64,000 nucleotides of DNA, taken from contig JAVSML010001008.1 of NCBI GenBank assembly GCA_038503035.1, forward strand, positions 377,164-441,163, in the 5' to 3' direction. The notes below the pieces were generated by a model. It did not search any database, was not told where the DNA came from, and saw nothing but the letters and a program-made list of their open reading frames with translations. Of the stretch, positions 1-12,039 are shown piece by piece. The position numbers were made by a program, and so were the translations under genes. Origin of the DNA: Crocodylus rhombifer (lineage: Eukaryota; Chordata; Crocodylia; Crocodylidae). How positions within the stretch are numbered: the first letter of the stretch is position 1; the number at the start of each line of letters is the position of its first letter.

Positions 1-2290
1 TACACAGTACCATGGCCTCAGATGTGGCCTCACAAGTGCTGAATAGAGGGAAATAATCACTTCCCTTGACCTATTTGCAACACACCTACCAGTGTAGCCC
101 AGTATGCTGTTAGCTTTCTTTGCAACAAAAGCACACTGCTGGCTCATATTCAGTTTGTCTACTGTAACCTCCAGGTCATTTTCTGCACAGCTGCTGCCCA
201 GCCAGTCTTTCCCCTGCCTGTACCAGTGCATGGGATTGTTCCGTCCTAAGTGCAGGACTTTGTACCTGTCCATGTTGAACCTGGTGAGATTTCCTTTGGC
301 CCAATCCTTCAGCATATCTACTACTCTCCTCAGTCTAGTGTCATCTGCAAACTTGCTAAGGGTACAGTCTATGCCATCTTCTAGGTCACTGGTAAAGACA
401 AAACCATCCCCAGGACTGACCTCTTGGGGCACTTTTCTTGACAGCTTTCTTGGCTGCTAACTAGACATTGAACCATTGATTACTACCCTCTGAGCCCAAT
501 GCACAAGCCAGTTTTCTGTCTGCCATTCATCCAGCCCATACTGCCTTAGCTTGCTTGCAAGAATGTTGTATGAGATGATATCAAAAGCCTTGCTAAAATA
601 AAGGTATACCAGATCCATTGTTCTCTACGTCCACAGAGCCAGTCATCTCATCACAGAAGGCAATCAGGTTGGTCAGACATGACTTGCCCTTGGTGAATCC
701 ATGTTGGCTATTCCTAATTGCCGTCTTGCCCAAGTGCTTCAAAATGGATTCCTTGAGTATCTGCTTCATGATTTTTCCAGGGTGTGAGTTGAAGATGACT
801 GGCCTGTAGTTTCTCCAATCCTCCTTTTTCACTTTCTCAAATATGAGCACTATGTTTACCCTTTTCCAATTATCCGGGATCTCCCAATTACCACAAGTTT
901 TCAAAGATGATGACGAGTAGCTCTGCAATCACACTGGCCATCTTCCTCAGATACATTCCATCCAGCCCCATGGATTTGTACATGTCCATTTTTTTTCTAA
1001 ATAGTCCTTAACCTGTTATTTCACCACTATTGGCTGCTCTTCTCCCCAGACCGTGTTGCCAGAGAGCTGACTTTGCCTGTAAAGACTGAAGTGCAAAGTA
1101 CTGAGTATTTCAGCCTTTTCTGCATCCTCTGTCAGTAGGTTGCCTCCTACATTAAATAAAGGAACCACACTTTTCCTGATCCTCTTCTTGTTGCTATCAT
1201 ACTTCTGCAACCCCTTTTTGTTATCCTTTACATCCCTTGGTAGCTGCAACTTCCAATTTCACTTTTGGTTTCCTGACTTCATCTCTGCATGCCTAAGCAA
1301 TACTCTTATATTCCTCCCCAGTTGTTCATGCAAGTTTCCACTTCTTAAATGCTTCCTTTTTGTGTTTTAGCTTACTGAAGTGTTCCCTGCTAATTCAAGC
1401 TGGTCTTCTGCCACACTTGCTAATCTTCCTGCATACCAGGATGGTTTGTTACTCCCATTTCAGTAAGGTTTTTTTAATGTACAGCCAGCTGTCCTGTACT
1501 TCCCTTCCCCTTAGACTGGTTTCCCAGGGGATACTGCCCATGTGTTCCCTGAGAAAGTAGGAATCCAGTTTTCTGAAGGTCAGGGTCCTTAGTCTACTGC
1601 TCTCCTTCCTTCATTTCCTTGGGATCCTGAACTCAATCATCTTATGGTCACTGCTGCCCAATTTGCCATCCACTACTACATTCCCTACCAATTCTTCCCT
1701 GTTTATGAGCAGCAGGTGAAAAGCACATGTGGCCTAGTTGGCCACTCCAGCACTTGTACCAGCTGATTGTCCCCAGTACTCTCCAAAAACTTCCTGGATT
1801 GCCTGTGCACTTCTGTACTGCTCTCCCATCAGATGTCAGGGAGACTGAATTTCCCCGTGAGAACCATGGCCTGTAATCAAGTAACTTGCACTAGCTGTTT
1901 GAAGAAAGCCTCATCTACCATGTCCTCCTGATCTGGTGGTCCATAGCAGACCCCCACCATGGGATCACTCTTGTTTCTCTCCCCTCTGACTCTAATTCAG
2001 AGACTTTCCACAGACTTATCTCCAGTTTCACACTGGAGCTCTGAGCAATCATACTGCTCTTTTATATAAAGTGCAACTGCTAATCTTCTCCTTCCCTGCC
2101 TATCCTTCCAGGACAGTTTATACACTTCCATGACAGTGCTCCAGTGCTATCCCACCTAGTGACTGTGTAAGGACTTCCAATTCTTCCTGCTTGTTTCCCA
2201 GGCTCCATGCTGGCTCCAAGTAGGCTTCCCCTACTTACCTGAGGCAAGTAGCTGATTGCCCTACTTTCTCAGGAAGAATAAGAGTGCCTC
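1..2290 (-). pseudogene. CR1 ORF2 relic: endonuclease plus reverse transcriptase
   Basis: In order along the minus strand: an APE-type endonuclease (about 2290-1620), a linker (1620-1250), then reverse transcriptase (1249 to beyond 1). Readable marks include a VCYGPPDQE stretch near 1945, SDHKMIEF near 1640, a DVKDNKKG stretch near 1230, and the block at 593-928 with [23 protein letters not shown] and the start of the palm. Further down, SKFADDT reads near 340, which is the CR1 catalytic motif. The usual endonuclease ITETWWD site reads as YTVTRWD, so the catalytic glutamate seems replaced. Several in-frame stops separate the blocks. Known role of the family: target-primed reverse transcription of its own RNA. 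This copy cannot encode a working protein. Confidence 0.85.
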
Positions 2291-2389
2291 CCCTGTTGCC
2301 TTTTCCTGCTTGTGCTTCCTCTATGTCACCCACTTCCCCAGTTACCTCAGGGCTCTGGTCTCCATCCCCCAGTGAATCTAGTTTAAACC

Positions 2390-3522
2390 CCTCCTCACTA
2401 GATTAGTGAGCCTTTCTGCTAAGATACTTGCCTCTCTGTTTGTCAGATGGATCCTGTCTCTTCCTAGCAGTCCTTCTTGAGTATCATCCCATGTTCAAAG
2501 AAGACAAATCCCAGTTGGAAACACCACTCATACAGCCATGCATTGACCTTTAGGATGCATTTGTTCCTGCCTGGGCCCTTCCCCTTGACTGGAAGGATTG
2601 AGGAGAACACTGCCTGAGCCCTTGTCTCTTTCACCCTTACACCCAAAGCCTTGTAGTCATTTTCAATCTGCTCTGGGTCTCCCTTGAAAGTTTCACTGGT
2701 GTCCATGTGGATATGAGCAGCATGGGATAATAGAGAGCTGCATGAGTCTCAGTTATCTTTCCATGACATCTTGGATCCAGGCTGCAGACAAGCAGCAGGT
2801 CTCCACATACAACAGGTCAGGCCAGCACATGGATACCTCTGTCCCCCACAGAAGGAAGTCTCCAACCAGCATCACTCATTGCTTCTTCTTGGTGGCAGTG
2901 GTTTTGATCCTTATCACATTGGGGAAGCCTGGCCTGTCCTCCTCTACCAATGGAACATGCTCCTCCTCCTCTGTTGCTATGGCTTCATATCTGTTTCCAC
3001 CTGCAGCAGTTTGCCCTGCAAATGAACATTTCTGCTTCTAGCTTCCATCTTCCTTGGAGTCCATGTCTTCTGTGTTCTATAGCACTGTCTTTGGCAGTCC
3101 TTCCTCCAAAGTCCTAGAGGTCTCCTTCAGCATTGAATTGATGGAGTCCTCATGGTAGAGGAAGCTTCAGAGCCTTGCCACCTCCTTCTGTAAGTCTCTT
3201 GCCTGCTTCTTAAGGGACACCACCAGGAGGTAGCACTCAGAATTGCAGGCACTCCCCCACCTGGCCATCACTGGGAGGAACCTGCAGATCACAGTACCAA
3301 CCAGGACCTAGATGGTAGCCTCACCAGTGAGTGGGCCTGCCTGGACAGACGCCTCACAGGTGCAAGCACTGGCTGTGGCAGTGGCTCTGGCATTAATACA
3401 TTCTCCAGCCATTTCCGTGGGTCTCTTAAACAACAGCCTTTCTCTTGCTGCCCTTCTTCCAAGGAAACCTTCCTTAACAAACTCACCAATAAGCTGGCCT
3501 GATTAGTATACCTTGGTCCCAA
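2390..3522 (-). pseudogene. CR1 ORF1 relic: coiled coil plus esterase-like domain
   Basis: The minus-strand frame at 2464-2706 reads as the C-terminal half of the CR1 ORF1 esterase-like (SGNH/GDSL) domain, with VVFSSILPV-like (here AVFSSILPV) and WCFQLGFVFFEHG segments. The preceding part, about 2742-3040, carries the VGDSLLWGTE-like start of that domain in a broken frame. Around 3050-3250 the minus strand reads as a leucine- and glutamate-rich coiled coil. An open stretch at 3289-3522 covers the N-terminal region. In the family, ORF1 proteins bind RNA and the esterase-like domain is thought to help complex formation or membrane association. Frame breaks show it is a pseudogene. Confidence 0.7.
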
Positions 3523-3870
3523 AAGGTTCCTTTTCCTTGCTTCATCTCACCAAGCTCAAAGGATCACCTTCCAAAAAAGGGGGTGGAGGTGGCAAACTGG
3601 CAAACTGACATGTGAACTGCTTTCAAACTGCTTCCCCTGTTTGCTGTCCCTATTCACTTGCTCCCTAGTCACCAAGGGAGTCTCATTTTATACATTGCTA
3701 GGGCCTGGACTGGTTCCACCCCCCTCGTTAGGACTTTTGTCAGGCACAGGCAGCAATCATCCATCAATCATTCAGCAAACATTCAGCTAACAACAGTTCC
3801 AACCTCTCAGAGAACAAGCCTAAAACACACACAGCCCACCAAACAAACACACAGCAAACCAAACACATAG

Positions 3871-5554
3871 GCAGTCCTGTGTAAGAAATGGAATTGATTA
3901 CTTGCTTCTCTGTCCTTATTGCAAGTGATTAGTAAAACTAGGGTTAGGTGATCTAAATGCTGAACTGTGCAGATGTTTTTGGAGTTAAAATGGGCCAAAA
4001 CTGGCAGACCCAATCTAAGTGAGTGAACTAACTTAGATCAGGGATGGGTTATCATGATCTACCAAAAGTACACAAATTTAGAACACAGCCCCTGGTCTGG
4101 GAAAGTCCAGCCACTTGCCCCAGCCCTGAGGCTATTTTCTTCCTACCTCCCTCCACCCCACTCCACCCCCAAACAAGTTATTTTTAGCCCCCTGATACTA
4201 CCCATCTCCCGACAGACCACCTCCCCTGTGGACCCACCAGCCATCCCTAGTTACTAACTCCAGTTCCTGGCACCATTGAATGTCTGTATACACATCTCTT
4301 AAACCACAATCACGTGGATTAAACTAAGCTGCTTGATCAGAGACTATGTCCCCTGTGTGGTTGCCATGTAATATTCAATTATTTGTTAGCACTGTGGAAC
4401 ATTAAAAACACTGAGATAAAATACCTTTTACATTTTCAAGCCAGTGATTAATTGCAGCTTCTAGTTGAAACTAGCAATATTGTCACAAATATTAGTTTTT
4501 TTCAATAAAATTTCAGTCCAATTCTTTAGGCACCAGTGCTGGAAAAAAATTAAAATTAAATAACTTAGCCCCTATTCTTTAGCACAACATCTATACTGTG
4601 TTCATCTTCATAGCTCATCCCAATATAACAAACCCAATTCCTCGTTTCTTTGCCCCACCACCCCTTCCTTTGACACATTCATGTAAACCAGACAGTATTG
4701 AAGTGAGAATATGAAATGTGACAAAATGCCTTGTTGGTTGGTTTTTGTTTTTGTGTTTTTTTTAAATCTTACAGTAAAACTCTTATAGGAGACCATGACT
4801 AGAATTGGAGCTATGTACAACTATGGAAGGGCAGACCATAAGTTGTCACACCTCCCTTGACTTCATGGCTCTACTGAGAGCCTGCCAATTTACTTCAGTT
4901 ACAGATTTTTCCATACTAAGAAGATACCTTGGAAACTTAAAGTAGACTTTACAGATGAAGACTGGGATAGCCTGCCAAGGGAAATTATTTTTTTTTTTAA
5001 GGTCATACAGCCTGTTATTGGTGTTGGCTCTGTATTTAGAACCTAGAGGCCTTGTTCGTGAGTTGTTACTCAGACCAACCATGACCTCTCCATTCAATAA
5101 AAGGCAAATTTATTGATACACGGTGATAACAGAGAAGAAGCAATACAAATAATCAAGCAAGTCCTTACATCTACCAAATCCTAGGCCTGTCATCAGAGTC
5201 AAAGTACATCTGGCCAGGATTCAGGCTTCACTCTGAGGCTCTCTCTTAGGTGTCAGATGTTAGAATGACAGCAGTGATGTGATGCTGAGACTGACACCCT
5301 GCCTTCAGTGGGGTGGATGAGATGGCTTGGTAGTGTGCCCTCTGTCCATGATGGCCTCAGAGACCCTTCCAAGGGATGGGGATCCCTCTTGGGCAGGAGG
5401 AAGGATGGGAAGGAGGAGGGACCCTTTGTTACTCTCAAGTTTCTGCTTTTGTATTCCCCGGCCCTCCTGATGTCTCTTGATGACTCTTGATCCATGTCTA
5501 TCACTGGCTGGTCTCTCTGTGTGGTTGCCATAGTCCATGTAGCTTATCACATGC
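3871..5554. other. Unique-looking noncoding DNA
   Basis: No coding signal, RNA gene or clear repeat end is recognised here. It contains a C/A-rich stretch (about 4080-4260), short T tracts (4741-4765, 4986-5000) and chance open frames below 95 codons with no recognisable protein features. Confidence 0.6.
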
Positions 5555-5562
5555 ACACATAC

Positions 5563-6295
5563 TAGGGCTGTGTGAAGCTCTGGTTGCTGATTTGATTTGG
5601 CAGAGATTTGGCCTGATTCAGCAGCCAAATCTCCAAATCCAAATTGAATCAGGAAACTCTTTAATTTCTCTGATAGAGAGATGCAGACAGATTTGATGAT
5701 TCAGCCATAGGCACAGCTTTAAATGTTTTTTTCTGTATATCTCAAAGTACCAGGCAGCTCATGATGCTGAGATGGTGGTGCAGATGGAGCTTCCCATGGG
5801 TCCCCAGCGTGCTCTGCAGTGGACCCAGAAGTGGACCAGAAGTACTTCTGGATCCACTGTGGCACATACAGGGGATCCCTGCCCCCCGGCTCATCTACTG
5901 GTGCCTCCTGAATCTGGGGCGGCACATGAGGTTCCCCCACAGCTGATCACTGAGCCAGTGGGGCAGCAGACTCAGAAGTGAACCAAAAGTACTTCTATTC
6001 CACTTCTGGGTCCACCTCTGAGCATGTGGGGCCTGCCCCCATGTTCCTGTGGGATGCTCCATCCACTGCACCATGTCAGCGTTCATGAGCCATGCCTGGT
6101 ACCTCGAGGTATGTAGAAAAAACATTTAAAGCTATGTCTGTGGACGAATCGCTGATTCTTTGAATCAGCATAGAATCTTCAGATTTGGATTTGGCTGAAT
6201 TGAATTGGGACAGTGATCTAAATCAGTTACTCGAATCACTGTCCCCTGATTTGGGCCAAATCGGAATCAAATATGGCCCGTTTCACACACCCCTA
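5563..6295. mobile_element. hAT-A nonautonomous element, copy A1
   Basis: A 733-bp DNA transposon that begins TAGGGCTGTGTGAAGC and ends with the inverse, CACACACCCCTA. It is flanked by a perfect 8-bp target duplication, ACACATAC (5555-5562 and 6296-6303), diagnostic of the hAT superfamily. Subterminal DNA on both sides is rich in GATTCAG/GAATC words. The interior is GC-rich and foldback-like: the segment following 5717 (AAATGTTTTTTTCT, then a GGTACC-related word) reappears inverted just before 6130. No transposase frame exists, so it must have been moved by an enzyme supplied in trans, plausibly by an element like the one at 31586-35422. Confidence 0.88.
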
Positions 6296-6303
6296 ACACA
6301 TAC

Positions 6304-8992
6304 TAATTTTGTGTTTCTGTGCCTTCTTCTAATTTGGTCTGTTCCCTTAAAACTGGGACTCGGGCCCTCCTGCATTGAGGCCTTGTTAGCTGGTGCCACT
6401 TATTTCATGTTATGGGCGGTGTAGTACATACTCTCTCTGTTTTCCATGCTGTGTGTCCTTGTTGGCCTTTTTGTGTTAGACAGCCTGTCTGCTTTCAAGG
6501 CTATGGAGAGACTGTGGTCCCAGACTCTTAGAAATCAATTAACCCCTGCTGCCCAGCCATTCTAATGCATGTGTGTGTATATACGTATAAGACAGTTCCG
6601 AAAAAGCAAACCTTTAAATACCATTTCTCAGTCAACAGTTGGTACAGTAAAGAATAGAACCCCAGATTTCATTAACACTAACCCTTCTTCCTCTCAAGTG
6701 GACAGTGCCAGTTATCTTTTTGTCCTCCTATATAAGATGATAAAATATGGCAGCCCCATTATTAAAAATATCTGATCAGAAAAGCTTTAAAAAAATCCCA
6801 AGAACATACTCAGCAGTTCAGCTTGGATTCCCACTTTGGCTTTTTAGTCCATATGAATGGACAACAGTTCTGGTATGAAGTCGGAAAATGAATGAGGCCA
6901 TTTCTTACAATGGCGATCAATTTAAAGATGCTGCTGGGAAGTTACTTTTATTATACCTTACCCTACATGAGCAACATGACATGAGGGGGTTTTTTTCCCC
7001 ATAGGGAAAATTAGAGCTCCGTTTTAGCTCCCATTTGGCAAACATAGTGCTCAATGCTGGTAAATATGTAAACATAGCATGGCAAGAAATCTGAATTTGC
7101 AAGGGAAACAAAACCAGAGGGGAGTATGACTTCGGTCTTGGAGCAAGTATGACTAAAAGATAACCCATCAAAATGGGTGAAGAATGCTTTTTCTTCACTG
7201 GATGAGTTTAACAGTCAGGCATTTTCATTTGAGAAAAACAAATGAGAATGCCAAGAGAAGGTGTTGTGAAGCTTTCAGTCTCATGACAAAGTTCTGTTCA
7301 GCTTCCTCAAAGTGCCCTATTTTATGGCCAGTGTACAGTAAAAGCTGGTGATCATTGCATTGACCTGTAAGCTCTCTATTGTGATGAGACTGTATGTTTG
7401 CATGGGAAAATTATTTACAAAATGTGTATTTAGAACATGAAAAATAAATATTTGTAACAGACAAGACAACCACATAGGGTCATTTCACTGGATTCTCCAA
7501 TCATTTTCCTTAAAGCATCACTTTCCTTAAAATGAAAGACTGTGTGGAGGGGAGCAGGTGTTTTTAATAGAATGTAGCTATCCCTTTTCATTTGCCCAGT
7601 AGCCAAGGAAATAACTGTAAGTTTTCTCACATTGTTTTCTCTCTCCTGTTATCCTATCTACAGTGTTGCACCTTTTTTGCACACTTCTTTATTTTTTTGT
7701 TTCAGTAAACCCAATTATCGCTTTATTACTGTAGTACAGGGAGATATTTTACAATGCTTAGCTGCATGTGCATTTTTGTGTGGCTCAGTGGCTAATTAGA
7801 ATAGAGACTGCAAACATTCCCAGCAGGGGAAAAAGGAGAGAGACAAGAAGGGCAAGAAATTTATTGGCTAAAAACTGGTATGGAAAAGCAGAGTAAAAAA
7901 GTCTTGACCAGTAAATTAACTCTCTATCTCTCCTATAACCTCAAATATAGCTACTTATTGATTTTAGTCTTTGCATGCGTTTATTCAGGGAATCTACTTA
8001 CTTGAAAACTTAGAGGCATACCCCATTGTCCTGTCGTAGCATGAAAGGAGAAACATTTTTCATGTCAAAAAACAAAATAGAAAAGAAAAACTGATCAGTC
8101 AGGAGGGTTTAACTAGATTCCTATCCTTTACTTAGCCTATCACATCCAAGCTCTGTTCTATTTTCTCATGGACTTTGTTTAGCAAAATAATTTTAGTTCT
8201 AGTTTATGCATAAAATTACAACCAGCTATAGAAATATTGGTATTATTTATAAATAAGACAGGGCTATATCATGTTCAAGAAACATAACATAACATTTGTT
8301 TGTAATGATAATGGTCCCATAATACAATTAAATATGAGAACTACAATGTGAGACTTGTATAATTTCACAGTAATGATATAGTAACTATGCTGCTTGTGTT
8401 TCACCAGTCTCTGATCTTAAGTCTTCTGACATCCTCTCTGATCTTCCCTCATCTCTGATCCTTAAAACTGTGTTTCAGATGCATTTCCTTACAGTGAAAC
8501 TTTTTGGAGGTCATTTCAAATGTCAAAGTTTTGAAGGGAAAAAATGTGTTTGGAGATATAGTACTGGGGAGGTCAAGAGGCAACTAATAGTATAGGAATT
8601 TGATAGGTTTTTAACCAACTTGAGTATTATAAGCAGAGAAATTTTGGAACAGCTACTATTCTCCAGAGAGAGAGTCATAGATATGGCACTTTCAGTCAAT
8701 GCAAAATTCCTACCATACATTCTATCTGACTAAATAGGCTTACTCCAGTGACAAAAGGGATATTGTTTCTAGCAAATTTTGATAATTACCTTTTCACCAT
8801 TATCCATGTTTGAGTTGCAATTAACTTAGTATTAGACATAAAACAGTAAAAAGTAAACTGTTTTGAACGATTTCCTAGTTGTTAGTTCTTTGGGATCTTA
8901 CTTGGCAAGTCATAATGGTTTCAGACTACACTCCTTGAGTTGGTAAATATAATTGTCATGATTATTGACATAATTTCTGTGTAAGAAATTGC
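6304..8992. other. Unique-looking AT-rich noncoding DNA
   Basis: Long AT-rich stretch without recognisable repeat termini, coding potential or RNA genes. All open frames are short and have ordinary noncoding composition. Confidence 0.6.
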
Positions 8993-9000
8993 TTTACTAT

Positions 9001-9701
9001 TAGGGCTGTGCAAAGCTTCGGTCCCTGATTCAATTCAGTGGGGATTCAGCCCAATTTGGTGGCCAAGTCTCCAAATCCACATTGAATCAGGAGACCCTTT
9101 AATCTCTCCAAATCAAATTGGAACCCTACGAATTGATTCAGAGAAATTCGGAAAGATTCAGTGATTTGGACATAGACACGACTTTAAATGTTTTTTTCTA
9201 CATACCTCAAGGTACCAGGCAGTTCATCAGCAATATGATGCTGGGGTGGATGAAGCGTCCCACAGGAGCTCAGGGGGCTCCCCAACATTCTTGGCAGCAG
9301 ACCCAGATGTGGACCACTTCCAGGTCCTCAGGGAGCATGCTGGGGGCCCTCCCACATTCGGCCGACTCTGCGACTGGTGCCTTCTGGGTCTGGGGGGGCA
9401 CCTGGGGTTCCTCCCATTGCTGATTGCTGAGCTGGGGGGACATGGGGATCCCCCCCATGCACTTCTGTGGCCCATACACCCCAGCATTGCAGTGTTCATG
9501 AGCTGTGCCTAGTACCTTGAGGTATGTAGAAAAAACATTTAAAGCTGTGTCTATGTCCAAATCACTGATTCTCCAAATCAGCATTGAATCTTCAGATTCA
9601 GCCAAATCAAATCGGGGACAGTGATATGAATCAATTAATTGAATCACTGTCCTTGATTCGGACTGAATCCAAATTGAATATGGCCCATTTTGCACAACCC
9701 A
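9001..9701. mobile_element. hAT-A nonautonomous element, copy A2
   Basis: Starts TAGGGCTGTGCAAAGCTTCG and ends TTTTGCACAACCCA. The flanking 8-mers are TTTACTAT (8993-9000) and TTTACCAT (9702-9709), a hAT-type duplication with one later change. The same GATTCAG-rich subterminal DNA and GC-rich interior as A1 are present, including the inverted pair around 9184-9230 and 9490-9545 (AAATGTTTTTTTCTACATACC and its inverse). Open frames of 88-141 codons on both strands inside it are compositional shadows. Confidence 0.87.
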
Positions 9702-9749
9702 TTTACCATCTGATGGTGAATTCTTTCAGGCCTATTGCTTTGACAGGTC

Positions 9750-10280
9750 TGTCAAATTGTCCGTTTTCTTTATCTAACATCATCCCAATCCTTTCCCTTT
9801 ATTTGTTTTTGTTAATATTGCTAGTTATCTAGTGGCAAGGGTTCTGTTTTCTTTGTGTTGCTCTGTTTTGTGAAGACAGAAGCAAAGTAAGCATTGGACA
9901 TTAAGACACAAAACAAAAATATCTGTTTTGTGCCTTCTCTTAATCTTCTACATAGAGCAGAGGATGCATAGTTTCCCTGATCTAACTTTTCCATCTCACC
10001 TTTGTGGCTTTGTTTTGCATTTTTATTGCCTCTTTCTACTCAAAATAATTCCATTACATCATAATTACTACCCTCTAAGTTTCTGACCACCTTCACTTTT
10101 GCAGCCAATTCATCCCTATTGTCCAAGGGATCCAAAAGTTTCAAATAGATGCCCTCCTTGTTGTTTCCTCAAACTTATGATACAAAGTTGCCCTCTGTAA
10201 ATGTTAAAAACTTGTTAGATTTGTTATATTTTGGCAGATTTTCCTTCCAACCTGTCATGATACAAATTTTATAACTTAGA
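9750..10280 (-). repeat. Ancient CR1/L3-like LINE fragment (tentative)
   Basis: On the minus strand this weakly resembles the endonuclease-linker part of the CR1 copy at 1-3870, in particular the region around 1640-1720 there (asking for a stretch about CATC/ATTAC, AATTC(A/T)TCCCT). It is highly diverged and boundaries are guesses. It could instead be unrelated T-rich DNA. Confidence 0.3.
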
Positions 10281-10465
10281 GATGCTCCCTAATAGGAGAC
10301 TAAGTAAACTGGGAATTGGATGATGATCCCTGAGTTGGAAAGCAGCTAGTTAGTTAATCAGTGAGAGAGAGGGGGAGAGGTCTGTTGAGGTTGCCAACTG
10401 CCCCACAATTAAAGTTTGTGGTTTACTTTTTCCCATTTACTGTATGCCTATATTTACTAAACCTG

Positions 10466-11810
10466 GTGATCACTAGGGATCCAGGTTTTCTATTCTCTAT
10501 TGAAAAACGGAGAAAAACATGGATTTCCCCCTTTACCCAAGGAAAACACTGATTTTTTTATTTTAATGGAGAAACCAACAGATTTTGCAATTTTGCAGAG
10601 AGGTCTCTGAAGGCTGGCAGAGCTTCAGCCTGCAAGGGACTGGGAGGGAGTGGGCAGATGGCAGTCAGGCAGGGGTTGCCATATGCATGTATATACACAT
10701 GGTTGCCAGGCAGCACGGAAAGCACCTCCCACAGGTAAATCTGGGGCAGTACCTCATTGAGGGGGTAGGGCCAGCTCCCCACTACTGTGTGCATTCCCAG
10801 AGGGGAAGGGTATACCTGTGCCCCACAGATCTGTGTGTGTGGTGGGGGGGCTGCCCACTGTGGTCTCTGACTCCCCACTTCACTGCCCTCCCCTGGGACC
10901 TCTGCAGCCCAGTGTGATCCAGCAAGATGTGATCCAGCAATGCAGGGTACATCAGGGCCAGGCAGGGAAGCTCTTTGCTGCTGCAAGTTCCAAGCTGCTC
11001 CGGCAAGGCTTCTCCTATCCATGTGGCAGCAACAATGGGCACAACCACGCACTGCTGCCCTTGCTGCTGCTGTGCGAGTAGGGGATGCCTTGCCAGGGCA
11101 GCGTGGAGCTCACAGCAGCAAGGAGCTTTCCCGTGCAGCTCTGCTCTGCCATGCAGTGCTGGTTGCACCCACTGGACTGTGGAGGCCCTGAGGGAGGGCT
11201 GCGATCCTAAGTCCACAGAGGGTAGTCTGTGCCTGCCTCTGCCTCAAGTCCAGATCTTGGGAGCATGGGTTCCCCCTACCCCTGTGGAATTGTGAACAGA
11301 GGCAGGGAGCCAGCCCCACCCACTGCCCCAGCCTGCAGCAGGAAGGCAGCAGGCATGTGGGTGGGGGAAGGAGCTTGGCTCTGCAGTCCTCTCCACTGCA
11401 GCAGCAGCCAGGGCTTAGGCATTGCTGTGGGGGACAGGGGTCTGTGGACCCAGATCCCTGGCCCTGTAGCTCTAGCAGCTGGGGGCCCTCCAGCAGGGTG
11501 GGGGGGTAGGGGGCTATGGGTGGGAGATAAGGACAAGACCAGAGAACTGTGGGTGGGGTGGACTGAGGGGCACCAGCAGGGCCAGGGACTGTGGTAGGGG
11601 AGTGAGTGGCACCAACAGCGCTTGGGAGGGAAGGGTGTGGACCTTGTTCTATCAGGTAAGGGGGCAGGGGGAGCTCAAATTTTCCATGATTTAAAAAAAA
11701 CCCAAAATCAAATACCAAAATGTATTTAGTATTTATTTTACTGTAGTGATTTAGGCATTGGTAGGCTTCCAAATTGCTTTAAAATTGTAAATCAAATGGT
11801 GTACCAAAAA
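10466..11810. mobile_element. Family C repeat with GC-rich foldback interior, copy C1
   Basis: Opens with TGATCACTAGGGATCCAGG, runs through an A-rich subterminal part, then about 1 kb of GC-rich DNA, then an AT-rich end with the word TAGGCTTCCAAATTGCTTTA (11761-11780). The same end word recurs at 63957-63976. The first 20-30 bases match, inverted, the sequence at 13600-13628. The interior holds foldbacks, for example about 10968-11022 against 11080-11131. I cannot define a second terminal inverted repeat or a target duplication, so the class (probably a DNA transposon) is uncertain. Open frames up to 220 codons here on both strands are GC-composition shadows. Confidence 0.5.
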
Positions 11811-12039
11811 ACATTGTGTTCAACCGATAGCTATATGTCTTCTTTCTTCTTTTGTATGGCTTTAGGGGACAAGAGCTATTTTCACAATTTTAATTCCAAA
11901 TTCCCCAACCAGACCAGTGCCCTTCTGGAAAATGAGTGTAACTCCAGGATGTCACCCTGAAACTTAATCTCTGCAGGATGTTATTATGTGCTTCATGGTT
12001 TAGTTAGAGTTTCCATGGTCACAAGCAGGTGAGGTTTCT
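11811..12039. other. Short unclassified spacer
   Basis: AT-rich spacer between the family C repeat and the LINE relic; nothing recognised. Confidence 0.5.

Larger units (their letters stand above)
1..3870 (-). mobile_element. CR1 LINE retrotransposon, nearly full length, 3' end outside window
   Basis: Non-LTR retrotransposon of the CR1 clade, read on the minus strand. From its 5' end (high coordinates) it holds a presumed 5' UTR (about 3530-3870), ORF1 (about 2390-3522) and ORF2 (about 1-2290). The 3' part of ORF2 and the 3' UTR lie beyond position 1. Most genomic CR1 copies are 5' truncated, so keeping both ORFs is unusual. Many stops and frame breaks in both ORFs mark an inactive copy. The 5' boundary is approximate: it is placed where the AC-rich stretch around 3820-3870 gives way to unrelated sequence. 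Confidence 0.85.

Noticed and set aside
9270..9695. A 141-codon minus-strand frame
   Set aside because: It spans the terminal and interior parts of nonautonomous hAT-A2; the sequence repeats in A1 and A3 without the frame being kept.
11110..11772. A 220-codon minus-strand proline/leucine-rich frame
   Set aside because: It lies within the GC-rich interior of a family C repeat, has open frames on the opposite strand over the same bases, and shows no domain.
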